A stretch of 64,000 nucleotides of DNA from Microbacterium sp. LWH13-1.2 (GCF_038397735.1 NZ_CP151635.1:930001-994000); one strand, 5' to 3'. Shown: positions 55,291 through 64,000, counted from the stretch's first letter. The notes: generated from the sequence alone by a model not told the origin. Numbers and translations: made by a program.

Positions 55291-55683
55291 ATGCTCATCG
55301 TCGGACTCGTCCTCGCCGCGGCCGCAGCCGCATTCCACGTCTTCATCTTCGCGCTCGAGTCGCTGAAGTGGACCGAGCCCGAGACGAGGAAGATCTTCGG
55401 CGTCGCCAGCGAGGCCGATGCCATCACGATGAAGGCGCTCGCCTTCAACCAGGGGTTCTACAACCTCTTCCTGGCGCTGACCGCCCTGCTCGGTGTCGGC
55501 TTCGTGATCATCGGCTTCGCCACCGTCGGCCTGACCCTGGTGTTCGCGGGTACCGGCATGATGCTGGCGGCAGCGCTCGTGCTCGTGCTCTCCGACCCGT
55601 CGAAGCTGCGCGCGGCGGCGATGCAGGGCACCCTGCCGCTGCTCGCCGTGATCGCGACGGCCATCGGCGTCGCAATCGGCTGA
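55291..55683 (+). CDS. DUF1304 family membrane protein
   Basis: The 130-aa protein has four membrane helices and the DUF1304 hallmarks HVFIFALESLKW and NQGFYNLFLAL. The function is unknown. TACGAT (55279-55284) lies six bases before the ATG. Confidence 0.88.
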   Translation: MLIVGLVLAAAAAAFHVFIFALESLKWTEPETRKIFGVASEADAITMKALAFNQGFYNLFLALTALLGVGFVIIGFATVGLTLVFAGTGMMLAAALVLVLSDPSKLRAAAMQGTLPLLAVIATAIGVAIG

Positions 55684-55778
55684 CCGCTCCGCCGCTGCTC
55701 AGCAGACTGCTCTGGTGAGCGCTCTGCTCAGCGCTCGCGAGGGGTGACAATCCGGCGGAGTCGGGCCACACTCGAGGC

Positions 55779-56855
55779 ATGGCCGACTGGGTGCTGCACG
55801 TGGACATGGATCAGTTCATCGCTGCGGTCGAAGTGCTGCGCAGGCCCGAGCTCGCCGGTCTGCCCGTGATCATCGGGGGCCGAGGCGATCCCACCGAGCG
55901 TGCCGTCGTGTCGACGGCGTCGTACGAGGCCCGAGCGTTCGGCATCGGGTCGGGCATGCCGCTGAAGATCGCGGCGCGGAAGGCGCCGGAGGATGCCGTG
56001 TTCCTCCCTGTCGACCACGAGGCCTACGAATCGGCATCGACCGAGGTGATGTCGTCGCTGCGTGCCCTGCCCGGTGCGGTGCTCGAGGTCATCGGCTGGG
56101 ACGAGTGCTTCCTCGGGGTCGAGACCGACGACCCTGAGAGCGTGGCACGTTCGGCTCGGGCCGCCGTGCTCGAGGCGACAGGACTGCACTGCTCGGTCGG
56201 CATCGGCGACAACAAGGTGCGCGCGAAGATCGCGACGGAGTTCGGCAAGCCGCGCGGGGTCTTCCGGCTCACCGTCGACAACTGGTTCGAGGTGATGGGG
56301 GACAAGCCGACCCGGGATCTCTGGGGAGTGGGGCCGAAGGTGCAGAAGAGGCTCGCGGCTCACGGCATCACGACGGTGCGGGAGCTCGCGGATGCTGACG
56401 AGGATCAGCTCGTCTCCGAGTTCGGCCCGCGGATGGGCGTCTGGTACCACGGACTCGGATCAGGGCTCGGGCCGACCGTGGTCGATCCGACTCCGTGGGT
56501 GGCGCGGAGCCATAGCCGTGAGACGACCTATCAGCAGAACCTCACCACGCCGGCCGAGGTCCACGCCGCGCTCGCTGAGCTCGCAGGTCACGCCTTCGAC
56601 GACTGCGCCGACGAGGGGCGGCCGGTCGTGCGGGTGCACCTCAAGGTGCGGTACGCGCCGTTCGAGACGAAGACCTTCGGGCGCAAGCTCGCGGCACCGA
56701 CCACAGAGCGCGACGACGTGATCGCCGTGGCGCTCGCCCTCGGATCCACTCTCGATCCGCAGCGAGAGGTGAGACTTCTCGGCGTGCGCGCGGAGATGAC
56801 GATGCCTGACAGCGGCGACTCGGTTGAGCGCACGCCGGTGCGCGGCAGGATCTGA
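55779..56855 (+). CDS. dinB2: Y-family DNA polymerase IV, DinB2 type
   Basis: The 358-aa protein aligns with mycobacterial DinB2. The catalytic acids are D9, D11 (HVDMDQF) and D108-E109 (GWDECF). The residue at the steric-gate position after F13 is Ile14, an aliphatic residue instead of the second Phe of DinB1-type enzymes; in mycobacterial DinB2 the equivalent Leu14 allows ribonucleotide use. The protein ends after the little-finger domain with no evident clamp-binding motif, also a DinB2 trait. CACACT (55767-55772) lies six bases before the ATG. Confidence 0.92.
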   Translation: MADWVLHVDMDQFIAAVEVLRRPELAGLPVIIGGRGDPTERAVVSTASYEARAFGIGSGMPLKIAARKAPEDAVFLPVDHEAYESASTEVMSSLRALPGAVLEVIGWDECFLGVETDDPESVARSARAAVLEATGLHCSVGIGDNKVRAKIATEFGKPRGVFRLTVDNWFEVMGDKPTRDLWGVGPKVQKRLAAHGITTVRELADADEDQLVSEFGPRMGVWYHGLGSGLGPTVVDPTPWVARSHSRETTYQQNLTTPAEVHAALAELAGHAFDDCADEGRPVVRVHLKVRYAPFETKTFGRKLAAPTTERDDVIAVALALGSTLDPQREVRLLGVRAEMTMPDSGDSVERTPVRGRI

Positions 56856-56873
56856 GTCGCCAGCCCGCGCTCA

Positions 56874-57275
56874 TCATTCCCGGATGACGGCGGCCACCGC
56901 GCTCACCTCGATCAGAGCCCCCGGCACACCGAGCCCTGCGACGAGTGCGGCGGTGACCAGGGGAGGAGCGCCGTCTCGCGCGAGCGTCGAGGCGACGGCA
57001 CCGTAGGCGGCACGGAGGTCGGCATCCTGGTGGATGAGGACGGTCCAGCTGACGACGTCATCGAGGCCCGCGCCCGCGGACTCCAGGGCGGTGCGAGCGT
57101 TCTGGACGGCCCTGAGCGACTGCTCGGCGGCATCCGTCGAGACGAGCGCTCCGGTCTCGTCGACGCCGTTCTGACCGCCGACGAGGATCGTCGTCGCCCC
57201 TGGAGGGATGACGGCGACATGGCTGAAGGCGGGACTCACGACGAGTCCTGCCGGCTGTGCGAGTGTGATCTCCAT
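56874..57275 (-). CDS. RidA/YjgF-family protein
   Basis: The 133-aa protein has the trimeric chorismate-mutase-like fold, with ILVGGQNGVDETGAL and EVSAVAAV at its ends. RidA proteins hydrolyse reactive enamines or imines. The key Arg of true RidA (usually in an R-x-C/ARP context near residue 105) is not visible, so it may belong to another Rid subgroup. CAGAAT (minus strand, 57287-57282) lies six bases before the ATG. Confidence 0.85.
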   Translation of the reverse strand: MEITLAQPAGLVVSPAFSHVAVIPPGATTILVGGQNGVDETGALVSTDAAEQSLRAVQNARTALESAGAGLDDVVSWTVLIHQDADLRAAYGAVASTLARDGAPPLVTAALVAGLGVPGALIEVSAVAAVIRE

Positions 57276-57327
57276 GCGCCGATTCTGCACCCGGACCCGG
57301 ACATCCCCACCGTGGTGCGAGGGAAGT

Positions 57328-57356
57328 GACGGGGCGGGCTCGGAGCCCGCCCCGTC
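57328..57356. terminator. terminator downstream of the GH27 gene
   Basis: A 14-base stem (GACGGGGCGGGCTC with its complement) lies directly after the stop of the alpha-galactosidase gene. Confidence 0.85.
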
Positions 57357-57361
57357 AACGC

Positions 57362-59962
57362 TCAGCCGACCTTCTTGACCGTGTACCGGAAGACATCCGT
57401 GCGGAGCACGTCTCCCGACGCCTTCACGATCTCGATCGTGTGCTCCTTGTCCTTCAGCCCCGAGACCGCGAACAGCTCCTGATTCGAGATCCGCGAGTCG
57501 GCGTGGGTGTCGATGCTCTCGACCTTCTCGCCGTCGATGTAGACATCGACCGCGCCCTGGTCCGGTCCCTTCGGGCCGAGCCACGAGACGCCCGTTCCAC
57601 GGAACGTGAACGACACGGAATCGCCGTCCGCGGTCGTGGCGTGGACATCATCGAGGTGGTCTCCGGCGAATCCGAAGTCCAGCGTCGCGTCCCCGACGGG
57701 GAGCGTGGCGAGGTACGACGACGTCAGGGTCACCGTGGCTCCCGACAGCGTGTAGTCGACGTCGCGCTCGAGCGCCTCGCCGCCGACGCTGATCGATACG
57801 AGCTCGCTCGGGTCGCGCAGCACATCGACCGTGACGTCGGCGGGCGCGGCCTTGTTGAACGCCCCCGAGGTGGTGCTCAGCTGGCTGTCGAGCGTGACGA
57901 CGAGCTTGTCGAGCAGCATGAACGACCCGGACTTCTTCACCACACGCAGCGTATGGCTTCCGCTCGGCAGATCGGCCACGCTGTACACGACCTGCTGCGA
58001 GAGCCGCCCGTCTGCGGCGGGCAGCGACGTGTCGACCGTCTCGACGAGCTGACCGTCGAGATACACCTCGACCTCACCCTGGGATTCGTGCTTCTCCGTG
58101 ACGTACTGGATGCCGGTGCCCTGGAAGGTGTACTCGAAGGCCGCGCCGTTCGTCTCGACGTAGTGCACGTCGTCTGCGTGATCGCCGAGCCCTCGGTTGT
58201 TGCTGTACCCCCATGATCCGCTGTAGCCGATGCGGGAGTCGTTGTCGTTCAGCGTCACCGTGAGACCGGTTGCAGGAGGTGTGGGCGTTCCGCCGCCGGG
58301 GGTGTCGGACACTGCGACCGTGAACGGCTGGGAGGTCGCGGGGACCTCGTTGCCGTTGTTGCGCACCCAGTCACCGGCGTAGCCGACCCGAAGCGAGTCG
58401 TCGTTGACCGTGAGGACGGACTGCTTCTCGGGGGTCACCTTCAGCAGACGCACTCCGTGGATCGGCACGCTTTCGGCAGTGAAGCCGTCTGCTTCGGAGC
58501 CGAGGTTCTTGCCGGCCCAGAGGTCGCGCACCTTCGCGGATCCGTCGAGTCCGATGTCGGACCAGTCGACCGTGATGTCGGCGTCGGCGCGGCCGAGGTT
58601 GTACAGCGCGACGGTGTACGTGCCGTCAGGGTTCAGCGAGTACCAGACCTGCTGCTTCGTCGCCGTCGAGACCGGACGCGCGGGCACGCCCGCCTGGTTC
58701 ACGGCGATGACCTCGCGGTTCGTGATCAGCTCCAGACCGTACTGGTCGAGGTCGGTCATGTCGTTGCCCAGGTACATCGGCGCAGCCGACGTCGCCCACA
58801 GCGTGGTCGCGGTGCGACGCTCGTCGCGGGTGAGCCCGTCCATCTTGCCGTTGCCGACGTTGAGGGAGTCGAGGTCGTTCCATCCGGCCGGACCGGCGTG
58901 CCGCCACCAGTCTGAGAGTCGCGGGAAGAGGCGAGCGACGTTCTCCCACGTGGTCAGTGCCTCATCGCCGCAATAGCACTCGACGTCCCAGTCGATGCGC
59001 CATCCGTCGGCGTACTGCTTCCAATACTCGGCGTAGTTGATGTCGACGGCCCAGGACAGCTCGAACCAGATGTCGTTGCGCTTGAGCGCCTGCGACCAGG
59101 CCGCGACCTCCTCGCGGGCATCCATCGACAGGTCGCCGATTCCCGATCCAGGGGTCACGCTGTCGAACTTGATGAAATCGATGCCCCATTCGCCGAGCAG
59201 ATCGGCGATCGAGTCGATGTACTTCGTGGTGCACGGGTTGTCGAAGTCCAGGCGGTAGCCGAATCCCCAGTAGTCGCCCTGCTGCAGCGGCTGCTTGAGG
59301 AGGTTCTCGGTCGTGCAGCCGGGGGCGTTGTAGATCGGGAGGGCTTTCTGCGCCGTCTCCAGGCTCATACCGGGGATCAGATAGAGCCCGACCTTCTGGC
59401 CGTTGTCGTGCACATGATCGATGACCGCATCGAGCCCATCGGGGAACAGAGTCGTGCTGGGGGTCGGGCGACCGTATTCGTCCTGCCCTCCATTCCAGCC
59501 CGCGTCGATGTTGATGTACTCGTATCCGAACTCCTGAAGCTTGTCGTGCATGGCGTCGGATTGCGCCATGATCTGGTCGGCCGTGATCCATTGGCCGCCC
59601 TCGTACACCTGCATGCTGTAGCTGCTCCAGCCCATGTAGGGCTTGGCAGACAGAGGCGAGATGCCTTCGTCGGACGGCGCGGTGCGTCGAGCCTCCTTCG
59701 CCGGGGGCTGCTCGGGCGAGGTCGTCGATGCCGTCGGCGTCGGGGACTCGCCGGGAGCGGGGCTCTCGGTGTCTTCGACGTCCGGTGGCTGTGTCACGGC
59801 CTCGGTCGGGGTCGCCTCGGGCTCGGGCGCGGTCGAGGCCGAGGGCTCCGGGGTCGCCTCGGTGGCCCAGCCCGCGCCGGGGGCGAGGGTGAGCGCGAGC
59901 GCGGTCGCGGCGAGCGCCGCGGTGACCGAGGCCGCTCGTCTTCTCTGTCGATGGGTCTTCAT
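57362..59962 (-). CDS. secreted GH27 alpha-galactosidase with repeated C-terminal modules
   Basis: The protein is 866 aa. A signal peptide (~1-33) and a Pro/Glu/Thr-rich linker (~34-100) precede the GH27 barrel (~103-410): nucleophile Asp267 in DFIKFDS and the acid/base region RIDWDVE (R322-D326). A beta-sandwich (~420-510) follows, then a truncated module (519-541), a full module (571-690), an X2-type Ig-like domain (~705-765) and a second full module (766-866). The two full modules share GDHxDDVH, an FxGTG motif and VDVYIDGE/VEVYLDGQ. It probably cleaves galactose from plant galactosides outside the cell; the modules likely bind polysaccharide. AGAGGAA precedes the ATG. Confidence 0.9.
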   Translation of the reverse strand: MKTHRQRRRAASVTAALAATALALTLAPGAGWATEATPEPSASTAPEPEATPTEAVTQPPDVEDTESPAPGESPTPTASTTSPEQPPAKEARRTAPSDEGISPLSAKPYMGWSSYSMQVYEGGQWITADQIMAQSDAMHDKLQEFGYEYINIDAGWNGGQDEYGRPTPSTTLFPDGLDAVIDHVHDNGQKVGLYLIPGMSLETAQKALPIYNAPGCTTENLLKQPLQQGDYWGFGYRLDFDNPCTTKYIDSIADLLGEWGIDFIKFDSVTPGSGIGDLSMDAREEVAAWSQALKRNDIWFELSWAVDINYAEYWKQYADGWRIDWDVECYCGDEALTTWENVARLFPRLSDWWRHAGPAGWNDLDSLNVGNGKMDGLTRDERRTATTLWATSAAPMYLGNDMTDLDQYGLELITNREVIAVNQAGVPARPVSTATKQQVWYSLNPDGTYTVALYNLGRADADITVDWSDIGLDGSAKVRDLWAGKNLGSEADGFTAESVPIHGVRLLKVTPEKQSVLTVNDDSLRVGYAGDWVRNNGNEVPATSQPFTVAVSDTPGGGTPTPPATGLTVTLNDNDSRIGYSGSWGYSNNRGLGDHADDVHYVETNGAAFEYTFQGTGIQYVTEKHESQGEVEVYLDGQLVETVDTSLPAADGRLSQQVVYSVADLPSGSHTLRVVKKSGSFMLLDKLVVTLDSQLSTTSGAFNKAAPADVTVDVLRDPSELVSISVGGEALERDVDYTLSGATVTLTSSYLATLPVGDATLDFGFAGDHLDDVHATTADGDSVSFTFRGTGVSWLGPKGPDQGAVDVYIDGEKVESIDTHADSRISNQELFAVSGLKDKEHTIEIVKASGDVLRTDVFRYTVKKVG

Positions 59963-60020
59963 TGCTTTTCCTCTCGTTCGACTGCTCTGTCGTGGGGATG
60001 GGAAGGAAGAGTGGGTAGTG

Positions 60021-62228
60021 TCAGCTGTCGGAGCGTCGGACCTCGACGAGCATCGCCTGCTGCGGGTTGAGGGTCGGCAGCGGAACACCCGCGACGACCA
60101 GCACTGAGCCGGGGATCTCGACGCCGTCGGCGACGGCATCCGCGACCCACTCCGGGTCGTTGCCCTGGTGTCGGCTCGCGGCTCCGAGATCCTCGCGGAT
60201 CCTGACGGTGTACGTCGCCGTCGCATCGAGTCCGGGAAAGCGCACGCGCCCGGACTGTCCTGCGGCGGAGGTGGCGAAGCGGCTCCAGGTGAAGAGCGCC
60301 GCGGAGGCATCGTGGGCGACCACGCCGGCGAGTGACGTCGACGGATCGGCGAGATCGGCGTTCACGACTCTGCCGCTGTGCAGCAGTCCGCGGAACTCGC
60401 GGTAGAGGCCGGCCCAGCGCGTGATCACCGCCAGCTCGGTCTCGTCGACGGCCGTCAGATCCTGCTCGATCCCCGCGTGCGCCGTCAGCGCGGCGATCAG
60501 GCGGAACGAGAGATCCGTCGTTCGCGAGGTCGTATGCGAACGCGCGGCGCCGAGGTGTGAGCCGATCAGCTCGGGGGGAACGATGCTGCGTGTCCACCGC
60601 TCGATCTGGATGCGCTCGACCGGGTCGTTGCAGTCGGACGCCCAGACACGGTCGGTGCGCTCGAGGATCCCGAGATCGACGCGGCCGCCCCCGCCCGAGC
60701 AGGTCTCGATCTCGAGTCCTGGATGACGCCTGCGCAGTTCGTCGAGCAGCCGGTACAGCGCCAGTGTCTGACGGTGCACGCTCGGACGATCGCCGTCGTC
60801 CCCTCGGCTCACCGCCTCGAGGAGATCTCTGTTGTGGTCCCACTTGAGGTAGTCGATCGAGTGCTCGCGGACGAGCGCGTCGATGCGTCCGAGCAGATAC
60901 TCGTACGCGTCGGGTCGTGCGATGTCGAGGACGTGCTGCGAGCGGGATTCGGGGCCGAGACCTTCGGCCGGCCCCAGGACCCATTCGGGATTCGCGCGCG
61001 CGAGGTCGGAGTCGAGGTTGATCATCTCGGGTTCGAACCACAGCCCGAACTGCATGCCATGGCTGCGCACCACGTCGACGAGCGGGCCGAGTCCGTGCGG
61101 CCAGACCGCGTCATCGACGTACCAGTCGCCGAGTCCGGCGTCTGCTTCGCGGCGCCCGCGGAACCAGCCGTCGTCGAGCACGATGCGCTCGACGCCCACC
61201 TGGGCGGCGCGCTCGACCAGCGCGGTCAGGCGGGGGAGATCATGATCGAAGTACACGGCCTCCCAGGTGTTGAGCACGAGCGGTCGCGGGGAGCGGGGGT
61301 GCGATGCCCGCGCCCGCAGGCGCCGGTGCAGCCGATCGCTGATCGCGTCGAGGCCGCGATCCGACCAGATGAAGAGCGCGGTCGGCGAGTCGTAGTGGTC
61401 GCCGTCCTCGAGGATGATCTCGCCCGGGTGCAGTTCCTCTCCTGCGCCGATGATCGAGCTGAACGCCCCGGCGCCCTCGGTGAGCCGCTCGGCGAGGTAG
61501 CGCTGCTCGCCGCTCCAGGCGAGGTGGACCGCCCAGACCTCTCCGTGTCCGAAGCCGAACCCTGCGGTGCCGGCAGCCACGAGGAAGGGGGAGTCATGTC
61601 CCGGCTTACCGCGGTGCGCCGCGCGCAGATGCGTGCCGAAGCCGAACGGCGACCGCTGCGGGGAGCGCTCGCGGCACCATTTTCCGGTGAAGTCGAGGAT
61701 CTCCGTCGCACGCTCGGGCAGCGGGATCAGTGCGAGCACGGAATCCACCGTGTAGGCGGTCGATCCGAGCCGGGGGCTGAGGCGCGCGTCTCGGGCGACG
61801 GACGTGTCGACGGCCAGGACTCCGTGCTCGTCGAGTCGATAGCGCAGAGTCGTGCGGAGTCCGGTGACAGCGTCCTCGAACCGCAGCGCGATGCTCCCGC
61901 CGCCACGCACATCATCGATCTCGACGTCGTGCGCCCTGAGGCGCGGCCGTGGAGTGGTCGCGCGCCCCTGTGCATGACCGGCGAGCCCGGGTGTACCAGA
62001 CCAACCCTCGTACTCGGTGGGCAGCGCGGAGAAGGTGCGGGGCACATCGGGGGAGTTGTTCAGCTGTGCTGGACCCGCGGTCAGGAGGAGCGCGGATGCA
62101 GTGGTCGGCGTGGGTGCGCCGAGATCGGCGCCCCAGTGCAGGATGCGGGGGATCGGCTGTGCGATCTCGAGGACGAAGGCGACGCCAGCGGCGCGGAGTG
62201 CGACAACGGTGTCGACACGGGAAGTCAT
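60021..62228 (-). CDS. intracellular GH36 alpha-galactosidase
   Basis: The 735-aa protein has no signal peptide. It has the N-terminal beta-supersandwich (~1-320), then the barrel: nucleophile Asp464 in LKWDHNRDL and acid/base Asp532 in ASDCNDP, with CSGGGGRVDLG between. It should hydrolyse imported galacto-oligosaccharides such as raffinose or melibiose. It is upstream of the GH27 gene on the same strand and divergent from a sugar ABC transporter. GGAGGG lies nine bases before the ATG at 62228. A LacI-type operator sits just upstream. Confidence 0.92.
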   Translation of the reverse strand: MTSRVDTVVALRAAGVAFVLEIAQPIPRILHWGADLGAPTPTTASALLLTAGPAQLNNSPDVPRTFSALPTEYEGWSGTPGLAGHAQGRATTPRPRLRAHDVEIDDVRGGGSIALRFEDAVTGLRTTLRYRLDEHGVLAVDTSVARDARLSPRLGSTAYTVDSVLALIPLPERATEILDFTGKWCRERSPQRSPFGFGTHLRAAHRGKPGHDSPFLVAAGTAGFGFGHGEVWAVHLAWSGEQRYLAERLTEGAGAFSSIIGAGEELHPGEIILEDGDHYDSPTALFIWSDRGLDAISDRLHRRLRARASHPRSPRPLVLNTWEAVYFDHDLPRLTALVERAAQVGVERIVLDDGWFRGRREADAGLGDWYVDDAVWPHGLGPLVDVVRSHGMQFGLWFEPEMINLDSDLARANPEWVLGPAEGLGPESRSQHVLDIARPDAYEYLLGRIDALVREHSIDYLKWDHNRDLLEAVSRGDDGDRPSVHRQTLALYRLLDELRRRHPGLEIETCSGGGGRVDLGILERTDRVWASDCNDPVERIQIERWTRSIVPPELIGSHLGAARSHTTSRTTDLSFRLIAALTAHAGIEQDLTAVDETELAVITRWAGLYREFRGLLHSGRVVNADLADPSTSLAGVVAHDASAALFTWSRFATSAAGQSGRVRFPGLDATATYTVRIREDLGAASRHQGNDPEWVADAVADGVEIPGSVLVVAGVPLPTLNPQQAMLVEVRRSDS

Positions 62229-62254
62229 GGGATGAAGACCCTCCGGATAGTTAC

Positions 62255-62267
62255 TTGACAACGTCAA
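62255..62267. promoter_or_regulatory. candidate operator 1 of the galactoside locus
   Basis: TTGACAACGTCAA has perfect half-sites (TTGAC-N3-GTCAA) 27 bases upstream of the GH36 start. The size and symmetry suit a LacI-family regulator; the regulator gene is not in the window. Confidence 0.55.
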
Positions 62268-62357
62268 TAAATCACGTTTGCGAGGGGTGTGCAAGCGCGG
62301 ATCAGAAATCGGCCCCACGAAATCCGTCGTTTACTTTTGGCCGGGGTCGTGATTTTA

Positions 62358-62368
62358 TTACGACGTAA
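62358..62368. promoter_or_regulatory. candidate operator 2 of the galactoside locus
   Basis: TTACGACGTAA is a perfect palindrome around one central base, 27 bases upstream of the permease start, in an AT-rich stretch that contrasts with its surroundings. It mirrors operator 1 at the same distance from the opposite gene. Confidence 0.5.
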
Positions 62369-62394
62369 AGTAATCCTGCCCTGGGAGGGCGATC

Positions 62395-63384
62395 ATGAAG
62401 CTCAGTGCTGAGCAAGCACTCTCCGATGAGGTCTCGAAGCCGAGGCCTCCCGGCGCCACCGCGCGTCGTTCCACCGTCCGAACCCGATTCGCACGCAGCC
62501 TGCGCCGCTACTGGCAGCTCTACCTTCTTCTGCTGATCCCGGTGATCTGGTTCATCGTGTTCCGGTACGTGCCGATGGCGAACGCCATCATCGCGTTCAA
62601 GAACTACAACCCGATCGACGGAGTGTGGGGGAGCCCCTGGGTAGGGTTCGACAACTTCGCGAATCTGTTCCGCAACCCCGTCTTCCCGCGGCTCGTCGGC
62701 AACACCTTCATTCTCGCGGCGTACACCCTGATCGCGAGCTTCCCGCTGCCCATCATCCTCGCGCTCGCGCTGAACGAGGTGCGGCTGCGCTTCTTCACTC
62801 GCACCGTCCAGCTGGTGACCTACGCGCCGTACTTCATCTCCACCGTCGTGGTGGTCTCCATGACGATCCTGCTGCTGTCGCCGCGCGTGGGCCTGCTCGG
62901 ACGGACGCTCAGCTTCTTCGGCGCAGGCCAGGTCGACCTGCTCGCCGACGCGGACTTCTTCCGCCACATCTATGTCGCGACGGACATCTGGACGACCACC
63001 GGATACTCCGCCGTGATCTATCTCGCGGCCCTCGCCTCGGTCGACACGTCGCTCTACGAGGCCGCGAAGATAGACGGCGCCTCGCGACTGCAGAAGATCT
63101 GGAACGTCGACATCCCGGCGTTGCTGCCGACGGCATCGATCATCCTGATCCTCGGCGTGGGCAACATCATGGCGATCGGGTTCGAGAAGGCCTTCCTCCT
63201 GCAGAACGCGCTGAACCTCTCGACGTCCGAGATCATCCCGACGTACGTGTACAAGACGGGCATCCTCAATGCGAACTTCAGCCTCGGAGCGACGATCGGA
63301 CTCTTCAACGCCGCGATCAGTCTCGTGCTGCTGCTCGTGGTGAACGCGGTGTCCAAGCGAGTGACGGGAAACGGACTGTGGTGA
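62395..63384 (+). CDS. carbohydrate ABC transporter permease (LplB/UgpA-like)
   Basis: The 329-aa protein has six membrane helices after a ~40-residue basic N-terminus. The segments FRYVPMANAIIAFKNY and the EAA loop YEAAKIDGASRLQKIWNVDIP place it in the LplB group of CUT1 sugar importers, which often serve oligosaccharides. GGGAGGG lies before the ATG. It is the first gene of a plus-strand unit and overlaps the second permease by four bases. Confidence 0.92.
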   Translation: MKLSAEQALSDEVSKPRPPGATARRSTVRTRFARSLRRYWQLYLLLLIPVIWFIVFRYVPMANAIIAFKNYNPIDGVWGSPWVGFDNFANLFRNPVFPRLVGNTFILAAYTLIASFPLPIILALALNEVRLRFFTRTVQLVTYAPYFISTVVVVSMTILLLSPRVGLLGRTLSFFGAGQVDLLADADFFRHIYVATDIWTTTGYSAVIYLAALASVDTSLYEAAKIDGASRLQKIWNVDIPALLPTASIILILGVGNIMAIGFEKAFLLQNALNLSTSEIIPTYVYKTGILNANFSLGATIGLFNAAISLVLLLVVNAVSKRVTGNGLW

Positions 63385-64000
63385 CCACGATCGATACCGA
63401 GGCGCTCCTCACTCAGGAGAGCGACGTCGCGAGGGGCAGGTCGCGTCGACCCAAGCGGGACCCGCTCGCACGAGGCGTCAAGGTGAAGGAGACGAAGGCT
63501 GACCGGGTCTTCATCGTCGCGGCCTACATCCTGCTCTCCGTGTTCCTGCTCGTGGTGCTGCTGCCGCTGCTCAACATCGTCGCGAGCTCGTTCTCGAGCC
63601 CGCAGGCCGTGTCCTCGGGTCGGGTGCTGTTCTGGCCGGTGGAATTCACGTTCCGCGGTTATGCAGAGGCGCTGGCCAACCCCGCCATCCTCCGCGGATT
63701 CGGCAACTCGCTCTTCTACACGGTCGTCGGCACGCTGATCAGCGTGCTCGGCACTGTTGCGATCGCATACCCCCTCTCGCGTGCCCAGCTGTTCGGACGC
63801 AAGGTCATCACCGGCGGAGTCGTCTTCACGATGCTGTTCAGCGGCGGCGTCATCCCGATGTATCTCGTGGTGCAGTCGCTGGGACTGCTCGACACCCGGT
63901 GGTCGATGCTGCTGCCCAACGCGATCGGCGTCTGGCAGGTGATCATCGCGATCGTCTACTTCCGGTCGTCCGTGCCCGATGAGGTGTACGAGGCAGCCCA
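63381..64000 (+). CDS. carbohydrate ABC transporter permease (LplC-like), partial
   Basis: The gene is cut by the right edge of the window: the GTG at 63381 (GTGA overlap with the upstream stop) opens a frame that is still open at 64000, ~206 codons. It shows a basic ~45-residue N-terminus, the first membrane helix (FIVAAYILLSVFLLVVLLPL), YPLSRAQLFGRK and the start of an EAA loop (PDEVYEAA). The FSGGVIPMYLVVQSLGLLD segment is typical of the LplC group. A substrate-binding lipoprotein gene is expected beyond the edge. Confidence 0.88.
   Translation, partial: MTTIDTEALLTQESDVARGRSRRPKRDPLARGVKVKETKADRVFIVAAYILLSVFLLVVLLPLLNIVASSFSSPQAVSSGRVLFWPVEFTFRGYAEALANPAILRGFGNSLFYTVVGTLISVLGTVAIAYPLSRAQLFGRKVITGGVVFTMLFSGGVIPMYLVVQSLGLLDTRWSMLLPNAIGVWQVIIAIVYFRSSVPDEVYEAA

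Overview
The window is high-GC, densely packed actinobacterial DNA. Its gene content and order fit the family Microbacteriaceae, most likely Microbacterium: comF-hpf-secA, a PdtaS-type kinase beside WhiB1, aroA-rsgA-bcp divergent from a SigR/SigH-type sigma factor with its zinc anti-sigma factor, and a fused Kgd-type 2-oxoglutarate dehydrogenase. Nearly all of it is ordinary chromosome. I see no rRNA, tRNA, CRISPR array, transposase, integrase or phage gene, and no gap over 300 bases without a gene.

Layout. (1) 1-13.6 kb: ComF, ribosome hibernation factor, a coiled-coil Gly-rich protein, PadR regulator, SecA, alanine aminotransferase, an orphan CpaB/CpaE-like pair, an excisionase-type HTH protein, an Rv3235-family protein, PdtaS kinase and WhiB1. 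(2) 13.6-18.9 kb: bcp, rsgA and aroA as an operon, divergent from sigR-rsrA, then an Eis-type acetyltransferase. (3) 18.9-27.6 kb: Kgd, GuaB1, a short lower-GC insert (immunity-like orphan plus a small membrane protein), and two CNNM/CorC-type transporters preceded by a candidate leader peptide. (4) 27.7-40.7 kb: Old Yellow Enzyme, NAD(P)HX dehydratase, GT87 enzyme, thiamine-binding protein, MFS exporter, NUDIX hydrolase, metX, an EEP-family phosphoesterase, metY, a TetR/DMT divergent pair, SDR, uracil-DNA glycosylase and GNAT. (5) 40.7-45.6 kb: a complete oligopeptide/nickel-type ABC importer. (6) 45.7-57.3 kb: alpha/beta hydrolase, AhpD-like protein, tyrosine phosphatase, a stand-alone SIP domain behind a probable iron box, an HExxH protein, an arginase-like protein, PspA with a TPM-domain protein, DUF3097, TrmB, a CPBP-like membrane protein, DUF1304, DinB2 and RidA. 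(7) 57.4-64 kb: secreted GH27 and intracellular GH36 alpha-galactosidases beside the start of a carbohydrate ABC importer whose second permease runs off the right edge.

Regulation is the most informative layer. At least 14 genes on both strands have a TANNNT hexamer exactly six bases before the start codon, and others have close variants, so much of the region appears to be transcribed as leaderless mRNA. Against that background the unusual control regions stand out. A Pro/Asp-starting leader ORF overlaps the first CNNM gene, whose Shine-Dalgarno sequence lies inside a hairpin. A SigR-type promoter lies ahead of a long-start version of sigR. One near-perfect palindrome holds both -10 boxes and both start codons of a TetR/exporter pair. 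A 17-base motif is shared by the metY and hydrolase promoters. An IdeR/DtxR-like box precedes the SIP gene. No previously undescribed multi-gene defence or biosynthetic system is evident; the leader ORF before the CNNM pair is the best candidate for something new.
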